From contig NZ_JABURL010000015.1 in NCBI RefSeq assembly GCF_014762705.1, forward strand, positions 1 to 64,000: a stretch of DNA of 64,000 bases, in the 5' to 3' direction. This DNA comes from Cyclobacterium sp. GTDB lineage: Bacteria > Bacteroidota > Bacteroidia > Cytophagales > Cyclobacteriaceae. Below, piece after piece: positions 52,544-62,432 of the stretch. The notes below the pieces were generated by a model, which worked only from the letters and a program-made list of their open reading frames with translations, searched no databases and was not told the DNA's origin. The number at the start of each line of letters is the position of its first letter. The stretch's first letter is position 1. Both the position numbers and the translations under genes were made by a program.

Positions 52544-52774
52544 TCAAAGGGTTACGGGTTTTTTAGATTTGTCCTGATCTTCCCCGGGCCATACGATACC
52601 TGGTGGCAAATCTATTTTAGGAGGCGTGAGGTCTTCTACTCCTCCATCACCATCATCATCGTTGTTGTTCCTATTTCTTTTAATTTTAGCTTTTGTCAGG
52701 GTAGCCACAAAGTAAATCAAGACCACGTAGGCTACTCCACACAATATTAAATCGATTACCAGGCTACTCATCAT
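52544..52774 (-). CDS. Small single-pass membrane protein
   Basis: A 76-residue protein with one membrane helix (LVIDLILCGVAYVVLIYFVATL), a basic stretch (TKAKIKRNRNNND) and an acidic, Pro-rich tail (PPKIDLPPGIVWPGEDQDKSK). The layout suggests a cytoplasmic tail after an N-terminal anchor. I do not recognise the family. It is convergent with the Fur-like gene (4 bases between stops). Confidence 0.6.
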   Translation of the reverse strand: MMSSLVIDLILCGVAYVVLIYFVATLTKAKIKRNRNNNDDDGDGGVEDLTPPKIDLPPGIVWPGEDQDKSKKPVTL

Positions 52775-52887
52775 TCCGAAAGATTTGAATCAAATTACAA
52801 TATAATTTTTAATAAATCAACAAGTTAACCTTAAGATTGGGAGCTTTGTTAGAAAAAAATAAAATTCCCAAGGGAAACAAAATAAAC

Positions 52888-52918
52888 TTGCTATCTAAAG
52901 GATTAGATAAGATATTTG
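52888..52918 (+). promoter_or_regulatory. Possible promoter of the YcxB-like gene
   Basis: TTG at 52888-52890, a 20-base spacer and GATATTTG at 52911-52918 fit the Bacteroidota pattern with one mismatch. The -7 box ends 23 bases before the ATG at 52942. Confidence 0.35.
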
Positions 52919-52941
52919 CCCATCAAAATGAAAACTGAATA

Positions 52942-53415
52942 ATGATTGTCAAAACAAAAAAATATAAGCTCGAAACCGGAACCTATATCAAACAGGGATT
53001 AAAAAATATTTTAAAAGAACAATGGTGGGTAGCCCTTATTGCGATTGCAATTGCCTGCGGTTATTTTTGGATCGCCTCCTGGTGGTGGATCAGCATGGCA
53101 CTGCTGGCATATGCCCTTTATTGGCTTTTCTGGGTAATACAGTTTGCCGGAGTGACCCAAATGGAGCAAAATAAGGTCATGTTTGAAAAGCTTTCCTACG
53201 AAATTGACAGCCGGCAGGTAATGATGAAAATCAATTCAAAACAAGGAATGCCCATAAAATGGGAGATGGTCAAGGATGCTCAGGTAAAAAAAGATGCGTA
53301 TATTCTAGTATTATCCAAGGCCCAGTTTATTCACTTGCCTTTTAAAATATTCAACAGCCCTAACGAAATAAAATTTGTGGAAACCATCTTAAAAAGAAAA
53401 GGCTTTTTAGATTAA
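52942..53415 (+). CDS. YcxB-like membrane protein
   Basis: A 157-residue protein with two adjacent membrane helices (WWVALIAIAIACGYFWIAS and WWISMALLAYALYWLFWVIQF) followed by a small beta domain (YEIDSRQVMMKINSKQGMPIKWEMVKDAQVKKDAYILVLSK) that resembles the YcxB C-terminal domain. The function is unknown. It stands alone, with a strong intrinsic terminator after its stop. Confidence 0.7.
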   Translation: MIVKTKKYKLETGTYIKQGLKNILKEQWWVALIAIAIACGYFWIASWWWISMALLAYALYWLFWVIQFAGVTQMEQNKVMFEKLSYEIDSRQVMMKINSKQGMPIKWEMVKDAQVKKDAYILVLSKAQFIHLPFKIFNSPNEIKFVETILKRKGFLD

Positions 53416-53439
53416 AGCTTCCCCTGCACAAATAATAAG

Positions 53440-53471
53440 AAGGGAAAGGCTATAAATGCCTTTCCCTTTTT
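53440..53471. terminator. Bidirectional intrinsic terminator
   Basis: AAGGGAAAGGC and GCCTTTCCCTT form an 11-bp stem with a 7-nt loop and a T-run on the plus strand. It serves the YcxB-like gene and may also end the convergent minus-strand operon at 53493-56738. Confidence 0.88.
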
Positions 53472-53492
53472 GTATTTTAAAAATTGAATCTA

Positions 53493-54413
53493 TTAAAGAA
53501 AACTATCTGCTTTTCTATAAGCTTCAATCACGGCCTTTTCTCCTTCAATACCAGGGTTGGCATTTCCGTGCTCCATACCACAAACACCTTTGAACCCCTT
53601 CTCATAAATGTATTTGAATACATTCTGATAATTGATTTCTCCAGTGCCCGGCTCCTTTCTTCCCGGGTTGTCGCCAATCTGTATGTAGGCGATTTCTTCC
53701 CAGCACATGTCCATTAAGGTAATCAAATGCCCTTCATTTTTTTGCTGATGGTATATGTCATAAAGGATTTTACAACTCGGGCTATTGACCCCTTTACAGA
53801 TCAAGTAAGTTTGGGGAGAATACCTCAAAAACAGGTTTGGCGTATCACTCAGGGGTTCCAACACCATGGTCAGTCCATGTGGTTCAAGAATTTCAGCCCC
53901 TTTTCTCAATGCCTCTATGACATTGGCAGTCTGAATGTCCAAAGGTAGGTCTCTCTGGTAATCTCCCGGAACGACAGTGGTCCATTTGGCATTCACCCTT
54001 TTGGCTACCTCCACGGCCCTTCTGCAGCCATCCAGGAAAATATCCACATGCTCTTGTTTACCGGCCGCCAGGGTGTTGGCCCCGTTTCCACCTTTGTCCA
54101 ATACAAAAACACCCATGGTCATGCCCAGCCTGGACATGTGGTTGGCAATTTTTTCCTGCATTTCCGGCGTCCTTCTCATCATGCCATTGTCTTCCAGGCT
54201 ACGGAAGCCCCTTTCATGCATGAAAGTAATCTGATCCAAAAGATCCTCACCAGCATGATGTTTGAACATCCCAAAGTGAGGGGCATAGTCGAGATTAAAG
54301 GTTTCATCCGCCTTTACCTGTAAACGCTGTCTGGCATGAATTTCACTAACTCCTGCAAAACCAGCTGCTGCTGTACCCAGGGAAACATTCCTGATAAATT
54401 TTCTTCTTTCCAT
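53493..54413 (-). CDS. Tat-exported TIM-barrel sugar isomerase/epimerase (hydroxypyruvate isomerase-like)
   Basis: A 306-residue protein with a Tat signal (MERRKFIRNVSLGTAAAGFAG) and an AP-endonuclease-2 type TIM barrel. Likely metal and substrate residues lie in LTMVLEPLSD, KILYDIYHQQKNEGHL, EEIAYIQIGDNPGRKEPGTGEIN and GVCGMEHGN. It resembles hydroxypyruvate isomerase and xylose isomerase-like enzymes, and the exported form suggests action on periplasmic sugars. It is the last gene of a three-gene operon, 5 bases after the Gfo/Idh/MocA gene. Confidence 0.83.
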   Translation of the reverse strand: MERRKFIRNVSLGTAAAGFAGVSEIHARQRLQVKADETFNLDYAPHFGMFKHHAGEDLLDQITFMHERGFRSLEDNGMMRRTPEMQEKIANHMSRLGMTMGVFVLDKGGNGANTLAAGKQEHVDIFLDGCRRAVEVAKRVNAKWTTVVPGDYQRDLPLDIQTANVIEALRKGAEILEPHGLTMVLEPLSDTPNLFLRYSPQTYLICKGVNSPSCKILYDIYHQQKNEGHLITLMDMCWEEIAYIQIGDNPGRKEPGTGEINYQNVFKYIYEKGFKGVCGMEHGNANPGIEGEKAVIEAYRKADSFL

Positions 54414-54418
54414 AAAAC

Positions 54419-55738
54419 TTATACTACTTTGGTTTTTCCTGGTACGGCAAAAGCATAATATCCTTCTTCATTGGGCACTACCTTTGGCATGGCATCCCAG
54501 GCAAGGCGCTCCGGCATCAGGCTGATATCTGAATTGATGGCTTCATCCCAGGTGATCACCTTACCGGAGTAGGTCGCATTTCTACCCAGCAGCGAGGTCA
54601 TGGTACTTTTGGCTGCATTTTCGGCATCTGCAAATTTGTATTCTCCTTTTACAATGGCCGCAAATAACTTATCATGCTCTACCTGATAAGGATTGGCATT
54701 GTTTTCACCATCATGCTCATACAAGCTATTTCCTTTGTAATCGCTCAATCTTCCGGTATGTCCGGCATTCATGTAAGCTCTTCCCTTTGTACCCTGGAAC
54801 CCTTCGTCTACCCTGTTGGTGGCTCCGGGAAAATGACGGCATTCACTATGGATGACTGTGCCGTCTTCATAGGTAAACAGCACCACATGGTGATCAAATA
54901 TCTCTCCGTGGTCTTTGCCTCTGCGCACCGTTCTTCCGCCAGTTCCTTCCGCTTTGACAGGGTAACCATTCTTCACCCAGTTGGCCACATCAATGTTGTG
55001 CACATGCTGTTCGGTAATGTGGTCACCACAAAGCCAGTTGAAATAATACCAGTTTCTCATCTGATACTCCATCTCGGTTTGTCCGGGTTGCCGCTCTCTT
55101 ACCCAGACCCCGCCATCATTCCAGAAAACCTGGCCTCCAATGATATCGCCTATAGCCCCATCATGGATACGGTCAATGGTCTGTATGTAATTGTCCTGGT
55201 AATGCCTTTGCAGACCGACCACCACATTCAATTTCTTTTCCCTGGCGATTTCCGCAGCAGCCAATACCCTGCGTATGCCCACTGCATCGGTGGCAACCGG
55301 CTTTTCCATGAATATTTGCTTTTCCTGCCTTACTGCCTCTTCAAAATGATCCGGGCGGAATCCGGGAGGTGTGGCAATAATGACCACATCTGCCGCCTCG
55401 ATGGCTTTCTTATATCCATCAAAACCAACCAGTTTCATCTCCTCGGGAACGACCACCTTGTCCTTGCCATACTTTTTAAAGATGCGCTCGTAACTTTGGT
55501 CCAGTCGGTCCTTAAAAGCATCTGCCATGGCCACCAGTTTGATATTGTGTCCCGTTTCAAAGGCTTGAAAAACTGCGCCAGTTCCTCTGCCGCCACATCC
55601 AATGACGGCAATTTTAATGGCATCCTCACCGGCAGCATAAGCTCCAGGAAGGGAAAAAGGACTGAGCATTGCTCCACCTGTAATCAGGGCAGAAGTTTTA
55701 AGGAAATCCCTTCTCTGGTTATTCTTGATAATTTTCAT
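54419..55738 (-). CDS. Tat-exported Gfo/Idh/MocA-family oxidoreductase
   Basis: A 439-residue NAD(P)-dependent sugar oxidoreductase with a Tat signal (NQRRDFLKTSALITGG). The Rossmann motif IKIAVIGCGGRGTGAVFQA, IFMEKPVATDAVG (catalytic Lys region) and GDHITEQHVHNIDVANWV are family features. Folded export with a bound nucleotide cofactor is consistent with the Tat route. Such proteins in Bacteroidota act on glycosides or sugars by an oxidation-based mechanism; here the substrate is unknown. It is the middle gene of the operon. Confidence 0.87.
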   Translation of the reverse strand: MKIIKNNQRRDFLKTSALITGGAMLSPFSLPGAYAAGEDAIKIAVIGCGGRGTGAVFQAFETGHNIKLVAMADAFKDRLDQSYERIFKKYGKDKVVVPEEMKLVGFDGYKKAIEAADVVIIATPPGFRPDHFEEAVRQEKQIFMEKPVATDAVGIRRVLAAAEIAREKKLNVVVGLQRHYQDNYIQTIDRIHDGAIGDIIGGQVFWNDGGVWVRERQPGQTEMEYQMRNWYYFNWLCGDHITEQHVHNIDVANWVKNGYPVKAEGTGGRTVRRGKDHGEIFDHHVVLFTYEDGTVIHSECRHFPGATNRVDEGFQGTKGRAYMNAGHTGRLSDYKGNSLYEHDGENNANPYQVEHDKLFAAIVKGEYKFADAENAAKSTMTSLLGRNATYSGKVITWDEAINSDISLMPERLAWDAMPKVVPNEEGYYAFAVPGKTKVV

Positions 55739-55757
55739 ATTATTTTGAGTTAGGTAA

Positions 55758-56738
55758 TTAATAATCTTCCATCGGCGTAGTGCCGTAATATTTTTCTATC
55801 TCTTCGGGGCTGGGAGGGTTGAGTGGCCGAACCACCCGCATTCCCAAAAACGGTGCTTCCGGAAACCACCACTGGCTTTTGGGGATTTGTGGATCAATCC
55901 GCTTCCATTCAGGCGTGCTGGCAAAACGCTTGCTGCTACGCAACATGTCCGCCTCACTTTTGTAACTGCCCCCACGTATAACTTTGGGGTAGAGTTCCTC
56001 TGATTCAAAGGAGGGATTCACTGATTTGTTTCCCCTTTTTTGGTAAGCATCTGCATGGTAATGATCCTGTGTCCACTCATTCACATTTCCCAGAATATCA
56101 TATAGGCCCCAGGGGTTCGGTTCTTTCTGGCCTACTTTATGCGTGGTGCCATCGCTATTGGCAGCATACCAGGCATACCTTTCAAGTTCTCCAGGATCAT
56201 CTCCGAAAAAATACTTCGTTTCTGATCCCGCCTTTGCAGCATACTCCCATTCGGCCTCAGTTGGTAGCCGGTAAAATTCACCCGTTTTTAGGTAAAGCCA
56301 CCTGCAAAATTGAATCGCCCCATATTGGGTCATGGCTATGGCTGGTTTGTTCTCTTTACCCATCCCAAAAGTCATGTCCAGATAGGGTATGGAAGGTCTG
56401 CTCAAACCATCCACTTCCGGATTTAGGGGCCCTTCACTGATCGATGCTTCAAATCCCTTATCCAAAAACAATTCGAATAAATCCCAGGTAACTTCATGTG
56501 AAGCCATCCAAAAAGGGTCTATCTCGACTTCATATACGGGTTGCTCATCCGGATCTCCGCCATTACTCCCCATTTTAAAAGTACCCTCAGGTATAGGGAC
56601 CATATCAAATGACAATCCAGTGCCAGGAATTTTTTGTTGATAAGGGTCGAAAGGGCGTTCTGACTGATAAGCACTGAATAATAACAGTGCCAAACATGAT
56701 GCCACTAAGACACCCGTTGCTTTTAAGGTTTTAAACAT
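55758..56738 (-). CDS. SUMF1/FGE-domain protein lacking the catalytic cysteines
   Basis: A 326-residue exported protein with the formylglycine-generating-enzyme (SUMF1) fold: FDMVPIPEGTFKMGSNGG, VEIDPFWMASHEVTWDLF, RLPTEAEWEYAAKAGSET, YDILGNVNEWTQDHYH and VIRGGSYKSEADMLRSSKRF. The signal segment is ATGVLVASCLALLLFSAYQS. Where true sulphatase-maturing enzymes carry two cysteines, this protein has ADMLRSSKRFAS with no Cys, so formylglycine formation is unlikely. It is the first gene of the operon with the Gfo/Idh/MocA and TIM-barrel genes. Its role may be binding or another oxidative reaction. Confidence 0.82.
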   Translation of the reverse strand: MFKTLKATGVLVASCLALLLFSAYQSERPFDPYQQKIPGTGLSFDMVPIPEGTFKMGSNGGDPDEQPVYEVEIDPFWMASHEVTWDLFELFLDKGFEASISEGPLNPEVDGLSRPSIPYLDMTFGMGKENKPAIAMTQYGAIQFCRWLYLKTGEFYRLPTEAEWEYAAKAGSETKYFFGDDPGELERYAWYAANSDGTTHKVGQKEPNPWGLYDILGNVNEWTQDHYHADAYQKRGNKSVNPSFESEELYPKVIRGGSYKSEADMLRSSKRFASTPEWKRIDPQIPKSQWWFPEAPFLGMRVVRPLNPPSPEEIEKYYGTTPMEDY

Positions 56739-57122
56739 GAACTAAAATAAAGAATTGCTTGTATTGATTATTATTAACTTTTCCCTGATTTCACATCAGG
56801 TGGGGAATTTACTGTTAATTTTTAATAATTGAAAGCACAATCATAAAGACGGCGATAACCCAATTTTTTCGGTTTAGTTCCAGTAAGTGATTTTCTTTCA
56901 GTTATATATTGATAAACGCAAAGCAATATCTTTATAAAGCAAAGTTTTTTGGGGACCAGGATCTGATCCATTTGTGAGTTTTACCGGCAACCTCATGTGT
57001 AAAGCGCTCGGAATCGTTAAAATTATAGCCAATTCTTGAAGCCATTCGACCGGTAAAAATCCAATAATAAGAAAAGAACTTTAGATCAGGTGCCCAGCCC
57101 TATTTCAGGGTCCATATAATCC
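56739..57122. other. Spacer between uvrA and the sugar operon
   Basis: About 380 bases with no gene. A short hairpin CCTGAT/ATCAGG (56784-56800) is not followed by a T-run. No clear promoter or terminator was found. Confidence 0.5.
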
Positions 57123-59951
57123 CTAAGCGGAGCCGTTTTTCTTTAACTCCCTGAGGAATTCCCCTGTAAAATTTCCTTTTTGGTGAATCAATTCTTCAGG
57201 GATGCCCTCAAAGGTTACCTTTCCTCCTTTTTCTCCTCCTTCGGGTCCAAGATCAATGACCCAATCGGCTGCACTGATCACCTCCGTATTGTGTTCGATA
57301 ATAAGTACGGTATGCCCCTGATCGATCAAGGCATTGATGGAATGCAAAAGTTTTTTAATATCGTGAAAATGAAGCCCTGTAGTTGGTTCATCGAAAATAA
57401 ACAAAATATTATCCTTTGCCCGGGTATCATTTTTACCTAAAAATGAGGCTAATTTTACACGTTGCGCTTCACCTCCACTGAGGGTATTGGAGGATTGTCC
57501 AAGGCCTATATATCCAAGACCCACCTCCTGAAGGGGCTTAAGCTTTTGGATAACTCCATTGACGCCCACAAAAAACTCCATCGCTTCATCAATGGTCATG
57601 GCCAACACATCAGCAATATTTTTTTCATTGTACCTGACATCGAGGATTTCATTTTTAAATCTTTTCCCTTTACACGATTCACAGGTAAGGTAAATATCGG
57701 CCATAAATTGCATTTCAATTTTTTGGGTGCCTTCTCCCTGGCAGGCTTCACACCTGCCGCCATCTACATTAAAGCTGAAAAAAGCTGGCTTATATGCCCT
57801 TTGCCTCGAAAGGGGTAGGTCAGCAAATAAGGCCCGAATGCCATCATAGGCCTTTACATAGGTTACCGGATTGGATCGTGATGATTTGCCAATTGGGTTT
57901 TGATCCACAAACTCCACACGATTTATTAGCCGGTAATCTCCGTCCAGCTTTTCCAGTTTTCCTGACTCATCTGATACGCTCCCCAATATTTTACCTAAGG
58001 CAGGGTAGAGCACTTTCTTGACCAGGGTGGATTTTCCCGAGCCACTGACACCGGTGACAACCGTTAGCACACCGAGTGGAATTTTCACGGTAATGTTTTT
58101 CAGATTATTTTCTTTTGCCCCTTTGACCAAAATATATTTGTCCCATTTCCTGTTTTCCTTTTTCACGCTTATAGACTCCTGACCATTAATATATCTGGCC
58201 GTATAGGTTTTGCCATCGCGTAACAATTCCTCAAGGCTTCCCTGAAAAACAAGCTCACCACCATGAATGCCTGCATCCGGACCTATATCAATCACCTGAT
58301 CGGCCGATCTGATTATTTTTTCCTCATGTTCTACTACGATGACGGTATTTCCCAGATCCCGAAGGGTTTTCAGCACTTCTATCAGGCGCATGGTATCTCT
58401 GGGGTGGAGACCTATGCTTGGCTCATCCAAAATATACATGGAGCCCACCAAAGCACTTCCCAATGAGGTGGCCAACTTGATCCGTTGAAACTCTCCCCCG
58501 GACAAGGAGGCTGTAAGTCTGTTTAAGGTAAGATATCCCAAACCTACCTGATCAAGATATTCCAACCTGTTAATGATTTCTTTTAATAACCTTTGTGCCA
58601 CTTTCTCCTCAGCGGGAGTAAGGTTGATGTTTTGGAAAAAGATTAAAGCTTTTTCCAAAGGAAGCAAGACCATGTCTGTAATGGACTTGCCATCAATCTT
58701 TACATAGGAAGCATCTCTTCTGATCCTTGTTCCCTTGCAATCCGGACAGGTGGTTCTGCCCCTGAACCTGGACAGCATTACCCGGTATTGAATTTTGTGA
58801 AGTTTGCTTTCTATGAAAGCAAAAAAGTCATCAATCCCTTTAAAATAAGAATTACCCTTCCATAATACCTTTTTTTCCTCCTCATTCAAATCTTCAAATG
58901 GTCTGTGTATGGGAAAATCAAACCGAATGCCGTTCTTCAACAATGGTTCCAGCCACTTTTTGGTAGTTTCCCCTCTCCAGGGTGCAATGGCGCCTTCAAA
59001 AACAGACAGGGTTTTATCAGGAATTACCAGGTCGGGATCAATGCCCAAAACAGAACCAAACCCTTCACATGTCCTGCAGGCCCCATATGGATTATTAAAG
59101 CTAAAAAAATTAACAGACGGCAATTCAAACCTGATTCCATCCAATTCAAACTTATCACTAAAGGTTCTTTTTGCTTTTTCCGGAACCACGATGGTACAGG
59201 CCCCGTGCCCCTCAAAAAATGCGGTCTGAACACTATCTGCAATCCTGAATTGATTGTCTTCGTCTTCAATGATAACTGAAACCCTGTCTATCAGGATCTC
59301 ATAACTCCCCTGGGGAAAATCCTTTCTTTCCAGAATATCTTCTACAAAATAAGCTTCTCCATCTATCAATATTCTGGTATAGCCCTTTTGAAGTAGTATT
59401 TCCAATTCCTTCTCCTTATTTCTTCCTTCATTAAAATGCAGCGGACAACTGATCATGACCTTTTCGCCTTCCCCAAAACTGTGGATAAAATCGACCACAT
59501 CTGTAACAGTATGGTGTTTAACCTCCTCTCCGCTAACAGGCGAATAGGTTCTGCCAATCCTGCTGAACAGGAGTTTCAGGTAATCATACACTTCAGTGGT
59601 AGTGCCAACAGTGGACCTTGGATTTTTGGTGTTTACACTTTGTTGAATGGCTATGGCAGGGGAAACCCCTTTGATGTACTCCACCTCTGGCTTTTCCATG
59701 CGCCCTAAAAATTGCCTGGCGTAAGAACTCAGGCTTTCTACGTACATCCGCTGCCCCTCGGCAAATAAGGTATCAAAGGCCAGGGAAGACTTTCCCGATC
59801 CAGATAAACCGGTAACCACCACGAGCTTATTTCTGGGAATGGCAATGCTCAGGTTTTTAAGATTGTTTACCCGGGCATTCTTAATGATAATAAAGGATTT
59901 TGGATCCAGTTTTTCCAGTTCGGTTGTATTCTCGGTATGCTTTGTCCCCAT
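57123..59951 (-). CDS. uvrA: Excinuclease ABC subunit UvrA
   Basis: A 942-residue damage-recognition ATPase of nucleotide excision repair. Two ABC modules are seen with Walker [19 protein letters not shown] and [16 protein letters not shown], signatures [17 protein letters not shown] and [16 protein letters not shown], and zinc-finger cysteines ([32 protein letters not shown]). The frame extends to TTG at 59969, but ATG 59951 ([14 protein letters not shown]) is preferred because a promoter -7 box overlaps the longer leader. Confidence 0.94.
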   Translation of the reverse strand: MGTKHTENTTELEKLDPKSFIIIKNARVNNLKNLSIAIPRNKLVVVTGLSGSGKSSLAFDTLFAEGQRMYVESLSSYARQFLGRMEKPEVEYIKGVSPAIAIQQSVNTKNPRSTVGTTTEVYDYLKLLFSRIGRTYSPVSGEEVKHHTVTDVVDFIHSFGEGEKVMISCPLHFNEGRNKEKELEILLQKGYTRILIDGEAYFVEDILERKDFPQGSYEILIDRVSVIIEDEDNQFRIADSVQTAFFEGHGACTIVVPEKAKRTFSDKFELDGIRFELPSVNFFSFNNPYGACRTCEGFGSVLGIDPDLVIPDKTLSVFEGAIAPWRGETTKKWLEPLLKNGIRFDFPIHRPFEDLNEEEKKVLWKGNSYFKGIDDFFAFIESKLHKIQYRVMLSRFRGRTTCPDCKGTRIRRDASYVKIDGKSITDMVLLPLEKALIFFQNINLTPAEEKVAQRLLKEIINRLEYLDQVGLGYLTLNRLTASLSGGEFQRIKLATSLGSALVGSMYILDEPSIGLHPRDTMRLIEVLKTLRDLGNTVIVVEHEEKIIRSADQVIDIGPDAGIHGGELVFQGSLEELLRDGKTYTARYINGQESISVKKENRKWDKYILVKGAKENNLKNITVKIPLGVLTVVTGVSGSGKSTLVKKVLYPALGKILGSVSDESGKLEKLDGDYRLINRVEFVDQNPIGKSSRSNPVTYVKAYDGIRALFADLPLSRQRAYKPAFFSFNVDGGRCEACQGEGTQKIEMQFMADIYLTCESCKGKRFKNEILDVRYNEKNIADVLAMTIDEAMEFFVGVNGVIQKLKPLQEVGLGYIGLGQSSNTLSGGEAQRVKLASFLGKNDTRAKDNILFIFDEPTTGLHFHDIKKLLHSINALIDQGHTVLIIEHNTEVISAADWVIDLGPEGGEKGGKVTFEGIPEELIHQKGNFTGEFLRELKKNGSA

Positions 59952-59957
59952 AACTTG

Positions 59958-59965
59958 CAAAGATA
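59958..59965 (-). promoter_or_regulatory. Possible -7 box directly before uvrA
   Basis: TATCTTTG matches TAnnTTTG exactly and ends only 6 bases before the uvrA ATG at 59951, which would give a very short or leaderless mRNA. No good TTG lies at the -33 distance, so this is tentative. Confidence 0.35.
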
Positions 59966-60039
59966 CCAAGCCAACCCTAGAAATGATAAATTGTTATTGA
60001 AAATATAAGGCTCCGTTTACTCCTCCATGATTCTACCGG

Positions 60040-62151
60040 TCAGCGTTTCATTATTTTATGGGCAATTCTTTCTTTATCCGTTTCAAGAATTAGCAAATAG
60101 TGGGCACTTGGATAATCCCTCATATCAATCCGGTACCTGCCTTCGCCAATTTGCTCTATTTTTGCTGTTGTATTGATCCGCTGGTCCTGACTGCTGAGCC
60201 TCACCCTGAGAATTTTTGCCTCAGAATCAAAATGTATGAAATCCATGGTGGGATTAGGAAAAGGAAGCGGCTTCTTTTTCAGAAAATGGTTTTCTACTCT
60301 GATCACATCTGAATAAACAAATGTTCCATCCCGATCCACCTGCCTGAGTCTGTAAAATACTTGTTTGTCTGCCACGGAACCGTCTTCGGCCTGATAGGCC
60401 AGTAATGACTTGCTTTGACCACGAGCAGGAACGGTGATTGGCAAGGCTTCCCATTCGTGCCCATTCAGGGATTTTTCTATCACAAAATGACTGGTGTTTT
60501 TCTCCTGAACCGTGGTCCAATTCAGGCAATTCCTTTCCCCACATGCTTGTCCTGAAAAATCTCCCCACTGTAATGGCAGGACCAAACTTTCCAGATCGTA
60601 GTTAAAATCAATGGTGTTTCCACCTGTGGCTTCATAATACTCCATTACCAAATCCAGGGATTCAATCCCTGCAATCACTTCGTATTGAGCCGTATAAGTC
60701 TTGGCAGTACTTCCACCTGATTCCCATTGTCCCGAAAGCAACCATGTCACCCCACCATCTACACTTAACCGAAACCCATCATCGGCTTTTACACTAAATC
60801 TCAACGTTCCTGGCTCAACACTCAGCCTCATTTTATACCTTATAGAGAACCTGTCTGTCAGGAAGGGACATCCATAATCAGGAGTAAAGGTAACCGGAGC
60901 CAGGCCGTTATAGTCAAAATTCTGGACGAATATATCTTGCTCCACCATTCTGCCTAAATAATCACCAGCATCAAAGTTTTTAATTCCGGAGTAAATATGG
61001 CCTATCCATTTATCAACTCCGTATTCACTTTGATCCAAATCCTCTATAATGCTAATGTTCACTTCCAGAATATTGGAAGCAAAAGTATTGACAAGTGTAT
61101 TGCCCTCCCCATCCACTGCGGTATTCTGAGCTTTCCTCCTAAAATATCTGGTACCTGTCCAGTTGCTGTCAGGATTGCTCTCATCATATTGAGGCACATC
61201 ATAGGTCAGGTCTGTTGCACCCGAAATATCGATCCAATCCCCTTCAGCAGGATTGGGCTGCGTGGTGTACTGCCATTGGTACTCGGGTAAGGTTCCTTCC
61301 GCAAAAACTGCCGGACCCAGGGACTCAAATGGCTCGGGATCCGGGGCAATGCCACAATAGGACCTTACCCCACCCGCATTGCCTGGATTGGCTATCTCCC
61401 CGGGGCCAAAATACAATTCAAAACTAAAACTTAACCGGTTATTACCGGTCTTCTCATAGTAATGCAAGTCCATCCAAATGATCTCCCCACCATCAAAAGG
61501 AATGTAGTAGTTTCTTATATTTTCTCCGTAAACAAAATCATACAATCCATCACTGCCATCCTTAAACCAGTTGTCATGTGCAACAGGGTCCCCGTTTACG
61601 TCCTCTGTGATATCGGAAGTCTTACCATTTTCGAACATCCGGAAAAAAGATCCGTCGTCACTCCCTACCCGTACCCTGTAAATACCGGGTTCGCCAATCG
61701 TCTTTTTGCTCCTTAAAATTACCCCAAAGTTGGATAGTTGGGTATCGCAGCCTCCCGCTACTGTCTGACTTGTGCCTGTAGGAAAAAAATCGGCATCTTT
61801 GCTGAAGCCATCTACACTGTATTCCGAAAAGCGGGTATCAAAGGCAAGCCCAGATGTGGACAAATAATGATTGCCATCCCTGAGCAAATATCCTTTGTAT
61901 TTACGGTTTGCTCCGGATAATCCTTGAAAATCCCGGTTCCAATCGTTTTTTGGTTGATAATCGGGAGATATTTGAAAAACATAACCATCCCAATTGTCCG
62001 CTGGCCGAACCCAGGGTTTCGTAAAATTGGCAGGTATGGTACCTTCACAGGCCAATTGGGCAAAACCCGTTCCTATGGCGCTAAACCAAATGCCCAAAGT
62101 GATAAGAATTCCCCAAATTGGAAATTCCTTTTGCTGTTTAATTACTCTCAA
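60040..62151 (-). CDS. Secreted PA14-like protein with T9SS C-terminal sorting domain
   Basis: A 703-residue exported protein. The signal peptide ends near IGTGFAQ. Two similar beta-sandwich modules of PA14/fibro-slime type are seen: YRVRVGSDDGSFFRMFENG with LHYYEKTGNNRLSFSFEL, and LRFSVKADDGFRLSVDGG with VMEYYEATGGNTIDFNY. An Ig-like module (QWQYTTQPNPAEGDWIDISGA) sits between them. The last about 75 residues (PFPNPTMDFIHFDSE to YLLILETDKERIAHKIMKR) are the PNP-motif type A T9SS sorting domain. A sugar-binding or adhesive role is likely. Confidence 0.78.
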   Translation of the reverse strand: MRVIKQQKEFPIWGILITLGIWFSAIGTGFAQLACEGTIPANFTKPWVRPADNWDGYVFQISPDYQPKNDWNRDFQGLSGANRKYKGYLLRDGNHYLSTSGLAFDTRFSEYSVDGFSKDADFFPTGTSQTVAGGCDTQLSNFGVILRSKKTIGEPGIYRVRVGSDDGSFFRMFENGKTSDITEDVNGDPVAHDNWFKDGSDGLYDFVYGENIRNYYIPFDGGEIIWMDLHYYEKTGNNRLSFSFELYFGPGEIANPGNAGGVRSYCGIAPDPEPFESLGPAVFAEGTLPEYQWQYTTQPNPAEGDWIDISGATDLTYDVPQYDESNPDSNWTGTRYFRRKAQNTAVDGEGNTLVNTFASNILEVNISIIEDLDQSEYGVDKWIGHIYSGIKNFDAGDYLGRMVEQDIFVQNFDYNGLAPVTFTPDYGCPFLTDRFSIRYKMRLSVEPGTLRFSVKADDGFRLSVDGGVTWLLSGQWESGGSTAKTYTAQYEVIAGIESLDLVMEYYEATGGNTIDFNYDLESLVLPLQWGDFSGQACGERNCLNWTTVQEKNTSHFVIEKSLNGHEWEALPITVPARGQSKSLLAYQAEDGSVADKQVFYRLRQVDRDGTFVYSDVIRVENHFLKKKPLPFPNPTMDFIHFDSEAKILRVRLSSQDQRINTTAKIEQIGEGRYRIDMRDYPSAHYLLILETDKERIAHKIMKR

Positions 62152-62432
62152 AGCTCCTCCTGTTTTAAAAATAAAAATAATTGAAAAGCGTTTTTGATGC
62201 TGTTAAATACAAATTTATATATTTAAAAATTGTATTCCAAATAGTAATGAAAAAAATTATAAGCCAAACGACTGAAAATCAATGTGCATTCGCCTACAGT
62301 CATGCCAGGGCTTGAACAAGGAGTACCGGATTTTGAGCCAGGTATTGAGGTAGCTTAGTTAAGGCAAGCCTGATCGATAGAGACAGTAAAAAATCGCTCG
62401 GGATTGGCCGTTGGTTTAGGCGTGAATGGATA
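62152..62432. other. Spacer before the helicase gene end
   Basis: About 280 bases with no supported gene and no clear terminator hairpin for the helicase gene. The left part is AT-rich and holds the upstream region of the PA14 gene. Confidence 0.4.

Noticed and set aside
54674-55753. 359-codon frame antisense to the Gfo/Idh/MocA gene
   Set aside because: Long, but the opposite strand encodes a clear family protein with all motifs. The antisense product has no recognisable domain.
56784-56800. Hairpin CCTGAT/ATCAGG as a terminator
   Set aside because: The stem is only 6 bp and no T-run follows on either strand.
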